64,000 nt of DNA from Pseudo-nitzschia pungens (GCA_037355855.1 CM074764.1:3100001-3164000); one strand, 5' to 3'. Positions 1 through 11,815 are shown, counted from the stretch's first letter. Notes: generated by a model from the sequence alone, not told the origin. A program made the numbers and translations.

Positions 1-129
1 TCATTCATTCCATACTCAAGGAATCATTCCCATCTCGTAAAGTATTCAACCATTCCCTTATAACACAATTTATTAACCTTTCATCTTTAAAATACTCCTA
101 TCGTGTATTTTCTACTCTAGACCGTAACA
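1..129 (+). mobile_element. 3' end of an LTR (type D), cut by window edge
   Basis: The stretch matches the right part of the complete type D LTR at 55966-56304, including the run from 'actcaaggaatcattccc' to a CGTAACA end. It reads on the plus strand and interrupts a minus-strand family A-like pol fragment that starts at 130. The five bases after it (CCCAG) should be one copy of the target duplication; the other copy lies outside the window. It may be a solo LTR or the 3' LTR of a full element further left. Confidence 0.8.
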
Positions 130-884
130 CCCAGTAGACCAATTCCTTGCCAGAGCCAGGAGTGGTCTATTTATTGCTGCTGTACTATCTTTCGCCTCTG
201 TTGTACCCTTGGACCGATTCGATTGCTTTTGATTCGGATCCATGTTTGTGTTGCTCGTTTCGGAGAATCGAACTGTTTTTGTTGCTGCTGTTGCAGTCTT
301 TGCTAAGTGCTCAACAGGACTCCATCCTGTAGGTTCCTTCCCCTCTTTCTCCGGGAGATCTCCTCCTTGCGTCATCCCAGTCAGCTGTGCTGTACTGGCA
401 TCCAGGGCCTGTGGCGCCGGGGGCAAGGTGATTGCTGGTTTTGGTGGACACTTGGGTCTCTTGTTGGAGGATTGCTTGTGCAATCATGGGAGCCAAACTA
501 GGTCCCCATCGATGCTCCTTTCTGTTCTTCCACCATGATTGGCATGGTATTCTTCAATTGCGGCCTCGCGCGCTGCATTGGTGTGGGCTTGGAATGATTC
601 ATTGCTGCCAGGGATCTCGTGGCACTGAGAATAGAAGGTTTCAGTGTTAGAGTTGTTGTGATTGTTCTTGTTGCTGGAGCCCTTGTTGTAATTCTTGGAG
701 AACTTGTTCTTCGGGCATTTGGACCAATCATGGTTGTGTCCCTGGATCCAACATGGGTTGGATTTCTTTTTGTTCTGGTTAGATTTGTTGGTCGGACCAG
801 AGCGTTTTCGAGGATTGGAATTGGAATTGTTTGAGCGTCTTCCATTATTGTTGGGGTTGGGGTTGTTGTTGTTTCATCTTCACG
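130..884 (-). pseudogene. Family A-like Ty3/Gypsy Gag C-terminus and Pol N-terminus, relic
   Basis: On the minus strand this reads the Asn-rich Gag tail, a zinc-knuckle-like stretch (C..GHNHDW..C, near 740-700), the Gag end GDLVWLP, a stop at 486-484, then the Pol N-terminal region ending in LALARNWSTG. It is clearly homologous to A1 (about 7330-8030) and A2 (about 49340-50070) but diverged. The 3' side is cut by the type D LTR at 129. The 5' side is joined near 884 to a family B gag start in a different frame. Gag upstream of the knuckle is missing, so the copy is dead. Homology is certain; whether it once belonged to a functional chimera is not. Confidence 0.85.
484..486 (-). other. In-frame UGA between gag and pol (A-like relic)
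   Basis: Minus-strand codons are TGG CTC CCA TGA TTG CAC AAG. The frame is open on both sides and keeps Gag and Pol homology across the stop, as in A1 and A2. The stop has survived in an otherwise diverged copy. Confidence 0.8.
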
Positions 885-955
885 GCGGTGGCATCTTCTG
901 GCCAATCCTCTCGTTTGAAGTTAAAGGGTTTCAGTTTGGTTCCTTTGGACGCCAT
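885..955 (-). pseudogene. Family B gag 5' fragment
   Basis: The minus strand encodes the first roughly 26 residues of family B Gag (MASKGTKLKPF... up to ATAVK), matching the starts at 16261, 56481, 57522 and 62330. After a junction at AAGATGAAACAA it continues into Asn-codon-rich family A-like gag out of frame. The breakpoint lies in A-rich microhomology. Confidence 0.8.
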
Positions 956-1718
956 GGTGGGTTAATCAGTTTCCTATTAAGATTAATTTAATTACACTAT
1001 TTGTTATCTTGTTGCTTTGCGCTGAACTGAGCAAGAATGATTGCTCCAGTTCTTCCAGTTTTTTGCTCTGGATTAGGTTGCTCTTGCCATAACTCGTGTT
1101 ATAACTGATCTTTCCCCTGGTTTGTCCAGTGGTGGGAGTTGTTTCTCTCTTTAGTTCCCGGGAATCCTGTGGTTCCCCGGAGCTGTTTCTGTTTTTATTT
1201 CATGGGATTCGATTCCCGTGGTTCTCTGGCGTTGCTTCTCTGTTAAGCACTCGCTGGGCCAGTCCCACTTCCCGTTTCCCATGGGATTAGTGGTGTTTGG
1301 GTATTTGTATATACCTTTCCGGATATTTATATGTTTGGGTTTTGGTTGGCATCCCTTCTCTGGTCTGTCCATCCACTCAGTGTTGGTCCGATTAGTCCAC
1401 TCGCTGGATTTTATGTCACTTTTTCGACACTTATTTTATTTTATTTTATTTTATTTTATTTTATTTTATTATTCCTGTTGTCAACCATGGTCCTGTTTAG
1501 GTCCTTAGGTGTCTCTGTTGTTGCTGCTGCTCCATCTAATGGTGCTAACTGCTCCTGGGATTGGTGTTCCTTAGTGCTGCAGACACTGGAATTTCTTTCT
1601 CCCTGTTTGCTTCTCTGCGCCTCCATTTTTTGGCAGTCTTTCAATCTCGTCGGCCCTTTTTGGTCGATCGATTTCTTTCTGCTCATGGTCATCAGCGCTC
1701 AGCTTGATTTTAAAATCA
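956..1718 (-). other. Family B 5' leader (untranslated) with LTR-adjacent palindrome
   Basis: This is the non-coding leader between the family B 5' LTR and gag, homologous to 16262-17006, 56482-57233, 57523-58268 and 62331-63066. The 14 nt next to the LTR (1705-1718) are the perfect palindrome TGATTTTAAAATCA. A TTTTA microsatellite (1430-1471) has expanded inside this copy. Open frames in it are not conserved as proteins. Confidence 0.85.
1430..1471. repeat. (TTTTA)n microsatellite
   Basis: About eight copies of TTTTA. The same position in the other family B leaders has only a short T-rich stretch, so the repeat expanded after insertion. Confidence 0.95.
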
Positions 1719-1882
1719 TGCCATACCCTGGGTCTACTAGTGATTAGAATAGTAGTGATATGCAAATTGTGAGCTCAGTCTATTTGCTATTGGCATCAGC
1801 AGTCTCCAAATCAGCAATCCAGAGACTCGCTAATCGTATTCCAATCACGAGTGGACTCATGACTGTATTCTGGTGCACGGCA
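1719..1882 (-). mobile_element. Family B LTR
   Basis: It has the family B ends TGCCATACCC...GTGCACGGCA and the shared core with ATATGCAAATTGTGAGCTC. It is 164 bp against 187-193 bp in other copies, owing to a different central segment. It forms the 5' LTR of the minus-strand relic and abuts the LINE-like fragment that starts at 1883. Confidence 0.85.
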
Positions 1883-2880
1883 GAGCCAGAAATGGTAACA
1901 TGCAAGGCATCCTGGTCAAAGCAAGAGCACTTGCATCCATTTAGAGAAAATGCCCAGGGCTCAAACACAAGTCTGGGGTAGTGATGGGCAGAAGCTCTAT
2001 GGACAAAGAGAAAGGCATTGGCCATGCCATCATCCTGATGATTGCAAAGGGCCCACTAGTCAAGGAAGAGACCCTCTTGATGACCCTGAATCCAACGGAA
2101 CTTGACAGAGAGTGAGAGAGCAGAAATCATGTTTTGGATGACATAGACATAATCAAAAGACTTCTGGGAAATAACCAATGGCCAAGATACCTGAGCCTGT
2201 TTGAGAGCTGTGTCACCATCAAGGGCAATGGTGATAGAGCCAGAGGCAATACCAAATAGATCCACCAGAGCAGTGCAACAAGTGAGAACCCCAATGATGC
2301 CTGCCAGTTCACTCCTGTAGGAAGACTGATCCTCAGGTGAGCCACTGACAAAGTTACAAGCAGTGAGGAACAATGAGGTAGTCTTTGTGGAGGTATTGGA
2401 TGACAGTATGAATGCAGAGGAGCCTCTGAGAAGAGCAGGATCAAAGAAATGAACCATCACAGACAGCACCGGCAGATCCACTCTGAATGGCATCAGCAAG
2501 CTCCTGACAACCCTTTTGGGGAAGGGAAACTTGTGGAGAAGTACTCTTGGAGACTTACAGAGAGCATCAAAGGCATCCTCAGGCAAGGCTGGAAGACTTT
2601 TAAAGGGATTGTACTTCAGAGGATCAACCTCAGGAGGTTCAAAGACAAAGGTAGAGGAACCAACAATGCAAACAATTTGCCCACAAAAATGCAACCATAG
2701 TTGTGCCTGCTTTGCGCCTGTGCAACCAGTACCACATAGAGCATATACATAGGTACGGTTCAAAGTACGCCTCATTTTTGAGAGTGCAGTACAGTTGTGC
2801 CTTAGCCCCCGTAAGTTTGTGCAAACTGTTGTTTTTTCTCCATATTTTAACACAGAGGTGCAACCTTTATTGTTGCACAT
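1883..2880 (-). pseudogene. Non-LTR-type RNase H-like C-terminal fragment
   Basis: The minus-strand frame 2880-2056 contains SSYRSELAGI, ALDGDTAL and FRWIQGHQ. These fit the E, D and WxxGHQ elements of a retroelement RNase H domain. After a stop at 2056 the next frame (2025-1883) reads SLNGCKCSC, which looks like a continuation of the same protein after a frameshift. No reverse transcriptase fingers or YxDD are present, so this is a 3' remnant. The assignment rests on motif reading; a cellular RNase H-like protein is less likely in this setting. Confidence 0.5.
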
Positions 2881-3587
2881 ACATTTTTATTATTTTATGG
2901 AGCACACAGACTCTTGGTAAACAGTGAGACCACACCACCGAGATATTGGTATACTAGTAGATCACTTCCATAGTAGAGGAACCATAAGATGATGGGCCAA
3001 ATCAGTACTATTAGTACTAATAATAGTATTGGCATTAGTATTAGTAGTACTAGTAGTACTAGATACTACTAGTAGTACTGCTTTGATATTTGCTCATCAT
3101 CAGCAAGAGATATGAATAAGACAACAGAAACAACAATAACAGCAGCACATGGAGTGTTGGTAAACAGTGAGTCTGCAGGGGGATACTATTCAAGCGCTAT
3201 TGTACACACTCAGATACTAAAAGACACTCCCCTAGAGGTCCAATAGTATTGGTTGATAGAGAGTGCATGATATGGTGCTTAACTTAAAGGAGATCAGAAC
3301 AAAAGAAGTGGGAGCTGAGCTGAGCTCAGTTAAGCTCTGTATATAGCACTGTACCATGGGCATGATGCCAATGGTGGTATGCATCTTACTAGTAGTATTA
3401 CTAGCAGCATTTCATGTATTTCTGCTATACTACTAGCTGCATGAGAATATCTAAAAAAGCGTGAGCTCTGGTATATATAACAACCACATCTGGAGATATA
3501 TGCTGTCTATTAGGACAGTACTCTAAGTAGTACCAGTAGTACTATACTGGCAGCCTTGCACCAGCACCCGCCTGGTGTTTGACTACT
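2881..3587. repeat. Non-coding DNA with inverted copy of dispersed repeat E (3132-3354)
   Basis: No gene is seen. 3000-3080 is rich in AGTACTAGTA palindromic steps. 3132-3354 is a minus-orientation copy of the repeat found at 25440-25720, 33412-33690 and 44565-44820, sharing the reverse of 'tttgtacctctaggggagt' and of the 'ctatttgccagcactccatg' part. Confidence 0.65.
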
Positions 3588-3780
3588 TGCCATACCCCGG
3601 GTCTACTAGTGGTTAGAATAGTAGTGATATGCAAATTGTGAGCTCTATTGGTTAGTCTATCTGTTACAGTTCTAAGAGCTCTTCAAGACAATCGGCGATT
3701 CCGTCGACTCGCTGATTGTTTTTATCCTTATCCTTAATCCAGTCCTGAGCAGACTCGTGATTGTATTCCGGTGCACGGCA
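3588..3780 (-). mobile_element. B1 3' LTR
   Basis: 193 bp, TGCCATACCCC...GTGCACGGCA. On the minus strand it is preceded (3793-3781) by CCATGGAGGAGTA, the likely short polypurine primer for plus-strand synthesis; B3 has the same box at 47894-47882. Confidence 0.85.
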
Positions 3781-3808
3781 TACTCCTCCATGGTACTGTT
3801 ACATTTGG

Positions 3809-6233
3809 TTACTCCTCCATTTTAGTGCTATCCCTGCAATAATAGGGATGGACTCTTCTAATGTTAACCCGGTCGGTTACAAAGGGAGCAGTTTCAATAG
3901 TTACAGTGCCATTGTCATGGGCCTTGAGCACCTTGTAAGGTCCTTGTCGTGGGAAGGATAGTTTTGGAATAATGCCCTTCCTTTCCAGGGTGACATAGTC
4001 TCCTTCCTTATAGACATGGGGGATCCTCTTCTGGTTCTCCCTGATGTTACTCTTGTGGATACTCTTTTGTTTCCTTGCTTGGATTGCTTCCCAATCCATT
4101 GGGAAATTCACAGGCATAAACATGTCCCTTCCAAACACCAATTGTGCTGGGGAATACCCCAGGGTTGTATGGATGGCGCTTCTGATAGCATACGCCGCTT
4201 TGGTGGTGAATTCCTCAAAAGGATCCTTCTCGTGGAGGTCCCTTTGTTCCAGGTTAAAGGACAATAGGCAGTCCTTCAGGACCTGGTGGATTCTTTCCAA
4301 CACTGAGTTGGATTGTGGGTTCCAAGCGCCACTGGGCTTTCTTTTCATCCCCATGTTATCACAGAGCTCTTGGAACTCTGCTTTGAACTCACTCCCGCCA
4401 TCAAAGCCAATTTCCTTTGGGCGCGGGTATCTTGCTAGCCAGGTACTGTCCAACAAACGTTGAGTTTCTGCTGCATTTGGGGAGTCCTTCAGATGGGCCA
4501 GTTCAAACCATCCGGTCACTGGATCCACCATGGTGAGAACATGGATATAGTAGTCTTTCCCATTTTTGTTGTGGACAGTTGCAGGTCCCCAGAGGTCGAC
4601 GTTGACCCTCTGCCATTTGGTGACTTCAACTGCTTTCTCTGGTAGTAGTCCATACTTCTTCCGGCTGCTCTTCTTAAACATCTGGCATGTGTGGCAGTGT
4701 TTGCAGAGGTCCTGGACGTCCTTCCGTAGGCCTGTCCAGGTGAATACTGATCGAATGCTCTGTTCCATTCTCTTTTCTCTGGGATGGACCAGCATGCTGT
4801 GGTACCATTCCATAACTCTGTCTTTGAGTTTGTCCGGGATCAGAATCTTCCCTTCCTTATGGGTTAGACTGTAACATTCCACATTTTTGGTGGTTAGGCG
4901 ATTGTCTTTTTCCAAAACACTCATGATTTCCGTGTCCTTTTGTTGGTAGAACTGGATCATGTCCGGGGCAAGTGGGAATGCACTATTGCCCTGGAATTCT
5001 TCCGGCGCTTCTTCTCCAAGTGGGAATAGGAGTTGCCGGAGGTGCTCTTCCTCATCCGCGTAGGTGAGGGGCTTATTTGGTGGTAGCCATTCCACTGTGT
5101 CTGCTGGATCATCCGTAATATCCAGGCGTGACAGCGCGTCTGCTGCGTCATTGTCTTTGCCAGCAACATGCTTGACTACCGGGTGGAACTCCTCCATGAG
5201 AAGGCGCCACCGGACCATCCTTTGGGTGGGCATCTGCTGGTACAGTAGATTAAGGTGGTCTGTGTGAATAATCACATCTTGGCCTTGTAGGATTCCTTCA
5301 AACGCTTTGAGTCCTTCCACTATTCCAAGGAGTTCTTTTTCTCCTACAGTGTAATTGAGTTGCGCTGAATTCAGTTTCCTTGTGTAGAATCCCAGGGGTT
5401 TGCCATCTTGGCATACAGTTGCTCCCAGCTGCCTGTCACTGGCGTCTGAGTAGAGATGAAATGGTTTTGTAAAGTCCGGGAATGCAAGCTTTGCTTCTTC
5501 TGCGAGCATCCTCTTTGCCTCCATGAAAGCTTTCTGCTCTGCTGGACCCCAGTACCAGTTCATTTTGCCCTTTTTCCCTGCTAGTTTGTTTAGGGGGGCT
5601 AGGATGTGGGAGCACCGCTTCCACATATCCCTGTAGAAATTCACCATTCCAAGAAACATCTTGAGTTGCTTGGTATTTTTGGGAGCTTCCAGCCGCTTCA
5701 TCGCCTCCAGCTTCTTTGGCTGGGGCTGGATGCCCTCTGTTGTTAATAGAAATCCCAGATATTCCACTTCTTTTTGCATGAAGAAGGATTTTCTGAGGTT
5801 GGCGCGGAAGCCGGTGTCATCCAGTCTGTGTAGGACTGTGTCGATTTTGTTGAGGTGATCCTGCTCGGATTCCCCCTCTCGCTGGATGATTAGAATGTCA
5901 TCGATATAGACAAGGACGTAGTCCAGGTCCCCTAGTAGGTTCATCATGACGGATTGGAAGATGTCAGGTGCGCAAGAAATCCCCATTGCCAATCTCTTGT
6001 AGGCATATTTTCCCCATGGTAAGATGGTAGAGCAGATCTTTTGGCTCTCCTTGCAAATGGGAATGGTGTAGTAACCTTGGGATAAGTCCAGTGCCATAGC
6101 TGACTTGAATTTCTGTAGCCTTTGGATTGTTTCCCCTATCCGTGGTAGTGGGAATGGTTTCCTTTGGATTGCTGCATTCATCTTCCAAAAGTCCGTTAGA
6201 ACACGAATGTCCCCTGTCTTTTTGGGTTGACAG
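3809..6233 (-). pseudogene. pol: B1 Pol, C-terminal part (RT, RNase H, integrase)
   Basis: An open frame of at least 790 residues from the A1 insertion point to the natural stop. In order: the core of reverse transcriptase with LVYIDDILII, an RNase H domain with LYSDASDRQLGAT, an integrase zinc domain (H..H..CKHC), and a DDE core with NVDLWGPA, IGFDGGSEF and NSVLERIHQ. No chromodomain is recognisable at the end. The frame itself is intact, but its start lies beyond A1 at 11821, so it cannot be expressed as a whole Pol. Homologues are B3 at 58456-60653 and 53895-54399. Confidence 0.9.
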
Positions 6234-6513
6234 TGTGATATGCTAGTGTAGCATGAACCACGATTAAATAATTAACCGAATCCCACATACAAGCCGCCCG
6301 GCTTTAAATATAAGAGCTGACCGGTGTTTGAATACAAATATTCAAACTGTACGCCGGACGCTCCAGCAATACATGTGCGCCGTTATTCAAATAGTAACAA
6401 GGCGCGCTCGTGTGTATTCAAACGTTCACACGAAAACTGAAATGCTCTTTTAAGAGTTAACGATTAGTCACTTTTTTTATACTACTCCAATTTTTCTACC
6501 TTAAAGTGTAACA
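6234..6513 (+). mobile_element. A1 5' LTR
   Basis: 280 bp, TGTGATATGCTAG...AAAGTGTAACA. It carries short direct and inverted motifs (TTTGAATACAAATATTCAAA) in the middle. It differs from the 3' LTR at three sites. Confidence 0.95.
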
Positions 6514-6526
6514 CAGTAATTACTGT
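6513..6526 (+). promoter_or_regulatory. Palindrome at the primer-binding position of A1
   Basis: ACAGTAATTACTGT is a perfect 14-nt palindrome made of the last LTR base plus the next 13. A tRNA primer-binding site (usually starting TGG) is expected here but is not seen. A2 has the same palindrome at 48514-48527. Its role as primer or dimer site is inferred. Confidence 0.6.
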
Positions 6527-6629
6527 TTATCTTCAACGTAGGAAAACAGTAGAATTCAGTACTGAAACAAAACAATCGAACAAACAACCCTTATCCTCAA
6601 CAACAGAGGCAAGTTGTGTCTCCAACAAG

Positions 6630-7658
6630 ATGGCCGGTATCTACAGAGACCCACCTATCACCTACAAGAGCTCCTTCGATCGAACCAAGCCAAAGCTCTT
6701 TACCCTCTACAACGTCGATGAGGAGCGGACTGACAGCATGAAGGTCCCACTGTTCACAGAGACCGGAGGATTGGAAGAACTTCTCTATGTGGAGGAGTCT
6801 TTCCGGAACGCCGCCAAGCTCCTAAGACTTCCGATTGATATCTACCTCACTCACTTCAGTCGCTGTCTCACAACTGATGCTCAGAGCAAGTGGAATGACA
6901 TGATAAAAGACCCCCTGGATCCAGAAGAATATCAATACTCCCAAGACGAGATTGGCGGATATGAACAAGCGTTCCTTGATTTTACCAAGCTCTACTGCAA
7001 TGCCAGAGACGCCAGAGACATCATGCACACCTATCTACGCAGCCCGGAGTGTCGAAAGACCCCATCAGCTACATGCAAGGAACACGCCGACCGGATCCTC
7101 ATCCTCATGAAGTACACCCAAAAACTAGATGGGAGCAGCGCTCCTCTCTCTAAAGTGGAGAAACTCACTATCCTTCTCCATTCTTTCCCCTCTTCATGGA
7201 TCGAGAGCTATGGCATAATCCACAGTGGAATCCAAGAAGATACAACAGTACAACACATTGTGGATCACATGAGCTGTCACGAGCGCCAATCCAACAAGAA
7301 GAGCAACAAGAATAACAACAAGCAACAGAAGCGCTCAAACAACTCCAACAACAACAATTCGCGCAAGCGCAACTCGCAGAACCACAAGGGCAACAACAAT
7401 AAGAAGAAATCCAACCCTTGCAGGATCCCCGGTCACAACCATGACTGGTCGGAGTGCTCAAAAAACAAGTACTCTAAGAACTACAACAAGCCTTCTCACT
7501 CCAAACAAGCTGAAACGTTCCACACCCAGGCTCAGCTTATCTCCGGAAGCAATGAAACCTTCCAAGCACACATGCGAGCAGCAGTGGAATCCTACCACAC
7601 AGCACATGGAGGCCGTACAGAGAGAAGCATCGATGGGGAACTCATATGGCTCCCCTGA
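6630..7658 (+). CDS. gag: Gag of A1
   Basis: A 342-residue structural protein of the Ty3/Gypsy particle. The ATG at 6630 follows a roughly 116-nt leader and begins MAGIYRDPPI, the same in A2. Residues 1 to about 215 are the helical capsid-like part (RNAAKLLRLP, WNDMIKDPLD). Next comes a strongly basic Asn/Lys/Gln tract (NKKSNKNNNKQQKRS), then a knuckle of spacing CX4HXHX4C (CRIPGHNHDWSEC) that probably binds nucleic acid with zinc. It ends GELIWLP-UGA, and pol continues in the same frame. A2 Gag is a close homologue of 352 residues. Packaging of RNA is inferred from the family. Confidence 0.9.
   Translation: MAGIYRDPPITYKSSFDRTKPKLFTLYNVDEERTDSMKVPLFTETGGLEELLYVEESFRNAAKLLRLPIDIYLTHFSRCLTTDAQSKWNDMIKDPLDPEEYQYSQDEIGGYEQAFLDFTKLYCNARDARDIMHTYLRSPECRKTPSATCKEHADRILILMKYTQKLDGSSAPLSKVEKLTILLHSFPSSWIESYGIIHSGIQEDTTVQHIVDHMSCHERQSNKKSNKNNNKQQKRSNNSNNNNSRKRNSQNHKGNNNKKKSNPCRIPGHNHDWSECSKNKYSKNYNKPSHSKQAETFHTQAQLISGSNETFQAHMRAAVESYHTAHGGRTERSIDGELIWLP
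7656..7658 (+). other. In-frame UGA between gag and pol (A1)
   Basis: Codons run TGG CTC CCC TGA CTC CAC GAA. The frame is open from gag through this stop to 9416. No other stop and no ATG lies near the start of pol. Readthrough would make the Gag-Pol fusion. Confidence 0.85.
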
Positions 7659-10600
7659 CTCCACGAAGGCTCCAAGCTTTCAAAGAAGCCCCGGGCTTCG
7701 ACAAAACCAGCAATCACCTTGCCTCCAGCTCCCCAGGAATTAGATGCCAGCACAGCCCTGCTGTCTGGGATGACGCATGGAGGAGATCTCCCGGATAAAG
7801 AGGGGAAGGAACCTACAGGATGGAGTATTCCTGTTGAAAGCTCAGCAAAGCCTGCGAACGCAGCAAAAACAATTGTCCGAAACATCCTCCAGGATATATC
7901 GAACGTGGATCCGAATCGATCCAAGGGTACAGACGCAACATCGATCAACGCGATCGATCTGAAGAAGACAGCAGCAACAAATGGACCAACCTTGTCCCTG
8001 GCAAGAAATTGGTCTACCGGTACAGCAAAAAACTTCTATTGCAATACCGGAAAACCCAGAGACTACACCAAAGGAGGTGCGCTGGAGCAAAATTATTTAA
8101 AGCTGCTGTCGACTGCTGGAAATCCAGCAGAACAGGCATCCCCGAATAAGAGCAACGTGGCTCCTATTCTTCTAACCAACGTACAGTACATACAAGGCAT
8201 CCCCCTCAAAGCAAGACCACTATTAGCACTACTAGATAGTGGATCCTCCGGAACTCTAATCAACAAAAGAGCACTACCATTTGGCACTATGCCACTTCGA
8301 AGCAAGCATCAAGTCATAACTACTACAGCCAACGGAAGCTTCGATACTACAGAATACGTCATCATGAAGAACATTAAGTTACAAGAGTTCGGCAACTATA
8401 CCATCGATCAACAAGAGGCAAGGCTCTTCCATTCCCCCAACTGCAAATACGATTTAATACTAGGCAGAGACTTTCTCCACCTAGCAAAGATCAATCTCCT
8501 ATTCAAAGAAGGAGCAGTTCAGTGGATGGATAGAACCATTCCTATGAAGGATACCTCCTCCCTATACCACGAGTCAGACTACACCATGCTCATGGAAGAA
8601 CTAGAAGACGCCGAACTCTTTGCTGATGATCCTTCCTTCGCCAATCCATACAAGTCCAAGGTCATCCTGGACAGAGCCTACCAGGAAACAGATCCATCTA
8701 CAGTCGCACAACAGCAGTCCCACATGTCCGAAGCAGAGCAACACCAGTTCCAAGCAATACTGAACAAGTATCCAAATGTCTTCAATGGAGAACTTGGCAA
8801 GTATCCACACAAGCAAATCTCTCTAAGACTGAAGCCCGGATCCAAGCCCATCCACAAGAAGCCATATCCAGTCGCATACAAAAGAGAAGACCTATTCAAA
8901 AGGGAGCTCCAGAATCTTTGTAATGATGGAGTACTCAAGCGTTGTACTGGACCGGCTGAATGGGCATTCCCTACCTTTATTGTTCCAAAGAAAGACAACA
9001 GAGTTAGATGGGTATCAGACTTCAGAGAACTGAATGAACTCCTTGAGCGCAGACCTTATCCCATACCAAGGATACAAGATATCATGAACAAGCGTGGCAA
9101 GTATACTCACTTTACCAAGATCGATTTGTCCATGCAATACTACTGCTTCGAACTGGATGACGCAAGCAAGAAACTCTGTACCATAGTAACCCCATATGGT
9201 TGCTATGAATACCAAAGACTACCAATGGGTGTCAAAGTCTCTCCAGATGTTGCCCAGCAACTAATGGAAGATATTCTACAAGACACCGACTGCACTGTTT
9301 ATATTGATGATATTGGCATCTGGACCAATGGATCCTTTGACCTCCACATGAAGACCATTGACAAGATCCTTGTGATTGGGCTGTACAAGAAACCGACTTC
9401 CTTGGATATTGGATGACACCTACAGCAGTTAAGCCCTGGCGTAAGAAGATAGAAGCCATCCTACACATGGACCGGCCAAGAACTGTGACCCAAGTCAAGT
9501 CCTTCCTCGGCGCCGTAGGTTACTACAGGGATATGTGGCCTCGCAGATCACATGTCTTAGCTCCTCTATTTGATATCACAGGGACCCCCAAGAAAACTCC
9601 CCAAGCAGCTGCCATCAAGGGCAAGCAAAGGAAAGCTCCTTCAACTTTCACTTGGGGTCCTGCTCAAGATAAAGCCTTTCAAGAGATGAAAGCAATGGTG
9701 GCAACAGATGCGCTGAACACCTATCCAGACCTTAACAAGCCCTTTGAACTGTATACTGATGCCTCCGACCTACAACTAGGCGCTGCCATCCTACAAGATG
9801 GCAAGCCCATTGCATACTGGTCCAAGAAACTGTCTGATGCCCAGAAGAACTATACTACTACAGAGAAAGAACTCCTCGCAATTGTACTCTGTTGCAAAGA
9901 GTACCAAAAAATGCTACTTGGTGGTGTTATCAACGTATACACCGACCACAAGAACCTTACATTCAGGACCCTTTCAGTCCACCGAGTCCTCCGGTGGAGA
10001 CTATTCCTAGAAGAATTCGGTGTCAACCTCACCTATATTGAAGGCAAGAGGAATGTTCTTGCTGATGCCTTCTCCAGACTCCCCAGGATGGATCCACCTA
10101 CTGTGGGGAAGAAAGAAGCCCTTGGTAAGGGCACTCTTATTAATTTTTTGAAACTTGAAGTCCCCAAGCAAGATGAAGAATTGTTCTTAGCAGAGTTCCC
10201 AAACCTATTCCAGCACTTATGCAATGACGCAGACCAGGAGTTATACTCTTGTTTGCTGAACAATGAGTGTCTAGTCAATCTACCAAACAACCAAGACATG
10301 GAATGCCCGGTTAACTATAACAAGATATACCTCCATCAGCAAAAGGACCCGACTGTCAAGTTCAAGATCCAATCCAAAGCATTCTTCTACCAGGAATTAC
10401 AAGGCAATAACATCCTTTGCTATGCCAACCAATCCAATCCAGATAATTGGAGAATTTACATACCAAGCTCTCTTACGAATGATACCATCAAATGGTACCA
10501 TCTCCTGTTGGGTCATTGTGGATCCACCAGATTATATAAGACTATCTCAGCTCGCTTCTACGCAGACAACCTGTCCAACTTGTGCAAGTCCTACATTTGC

Positions 10601-11506
10601 CCTGATGACTGCATCCAATACAAGAGCAGGCAAGCTAAATATGGAAAGCTTCCCCCCAAAGAAGCGCCAATATCTCCCTTCGATGAAGTCCATGTTGATC
10701 TCATAGGCCCCTGGAAGATTACAGCTCAAAACAAGACCTACAACTTCAAGGCCCTCACCTGTATTGATCCAGTTACCAACCTTCTTGAAATCATCCGGAT
10801 CAGAGATAAATCTTCTCAACATGTCTCTGATCAATTCAAGAACTGCTGGCTCGCAAGATATCCCAGACCAAACAGATGCATACATGACAATGGTGGTGAA
10901 TTCCTAGGGGCTGAATTCCAACTCACCCTCAAACAGTATGGAGTCCAATCAGTCCCCACTACAGTGAAGAATCCACAAGCTAATGCCATCTGCGAGCGAG
11001 TCCACCACACAGTGGCTGATATCCTACGCGTTCTAGTACATGTCAACCCTCCACAAGTTAATGCTAGAGCCACTCAGCTAATGGACAACGCGCTGGCAAC
11101 ATGCATGCATGCCTCCAGGTGTGCCGTCAGTACCTCCCTACAGGCATCTCCCGGTTCCCTGGTATTTAACAGGGACATGATGATAGATCTACCACTAACA
11201 TCCAACCTGCTGACACTTAAGCAACTGAGACAACAGGGAATCAACAGGGCCCTGCTCCGAGACAACGCTAAACGAGTAGAACATACCTTTCGGATCAATG
11301 ATAAGGTATGGTTGCAGGAGCCGGATCCGGACAAGCTACAGCCTAGAAGAACAGGTCCCTTTCCTATCATCCAAGTTAATGATAATGGTACAGTAAAATT
11401 GCAGAAGACCCCTTCAGTGTCCGAAACAGTGAACATTCGGAAGCTAACCCCGTACAAGGAACCATCGAACGAGTCGGAGTCGCCGGCAATTCACTGGTCA
11501 ACTTGA
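7659..11506 (+). pseudogene. pol: Pol of A1, broken by a 43-bp deletion
   Basis: In the gag frame after the UGA. A linker is followed by aspartic protease (LLDSGSSGT, about 8232), reverse transcriptase with YIDD at 9300-9311, RNase H (YTDASDLQLGAA, about 9751), an integrase zinc domain (HHLLLGHCG..) and a DDE core (HVDLIGPW, HDNGGEF, CERVH), ending NIRKLTPYK. Compared with A2, 43 bp are missing at 9370/9371 in the RT thumb/connection region. This shifts the frame and stops it at 9416; the remainder is open in another frame (9413-11506). The enzyme domains on both sides are otherwise intact. The copy could only move with help. Confidence 0.9.
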
Positions 11507-11520
11507 AGTAGGCTCCGACT

Positions 11521-11535
11521 AATCATGAGGCACTA
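11521..11535 (+). promoter_or_regulatory. Conserved pre-3'LTR box (A1)
   Basis: AATCATGAGGCACTA lies directly before the 3' LTR and is identical in A2 (53622-53636) and in the relic at 25106-25120, although the sequence before it differs. By position it should serve as the plus-strand primer, yet it is not a polypurine tract. Confidence 0.55.
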
Positions 11536-11815
11536 TGTGATATGCTAGTGTAGCATGAACCACGATTAAATAATTAACCAAATCCCACATACAAGCCGCC
11601 CGGCTTTAAATATAAGAGCTGACCGGTGTTTGAATACAAATATTCAAACTGTACGCCGGACGCTCCAGCAATACATGTGCACCGTTATTCAAATAGTAAC
11701 AAGGCGCGCTCGTGTGTATTCAAACGTTCACACGAAAACTGAAATGCTCTTTTAAGAGTTAACGATTAGTCACTTTTTTTATACTACTCCAATTTTTCTA
11801 CCTTAGAGTGTAACA
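11536..11815 (+). mobile_element. A1 3' LTR
   Basis: 280 bp, TGTGATATGC...GAGTGTAACA, followed by the duplication GACAG. Confidence 0.95.

Larger units (their letters stand above)
6234..11815 (+). mobile_element. Ty3/Gypsy element A1 (family A), LTR to LTR
   Basis: A 5582-bp element with 280-bp LTRs at each end and 5-bp duplications GACAG at 6229-6233 and 11816-11820. It interrupts B1 pol between codons that are contiguous in B3 (near 60041). The LTRs differ at 3 of 280 positions, so insertion is recent. Gag is intact; Pol has a 43-bp deletion. Confidence 0.95.

Noticed and set aside
498..905. 135-residue minus-strand frame starting MARRCHRRED
   Set aside because: Thr/Arg-rich shadow of the Asn-rich gag tail; the true gag frame ends at the UGA at 486-484.
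1218..1747. Hydrophobic plus-strand frames in the family B leader (also near 16507, 57697, 62569)
   Set aside because: They recur because the leader recurs, but frames shift between copies and start points differ, so they are not conserved proteins.
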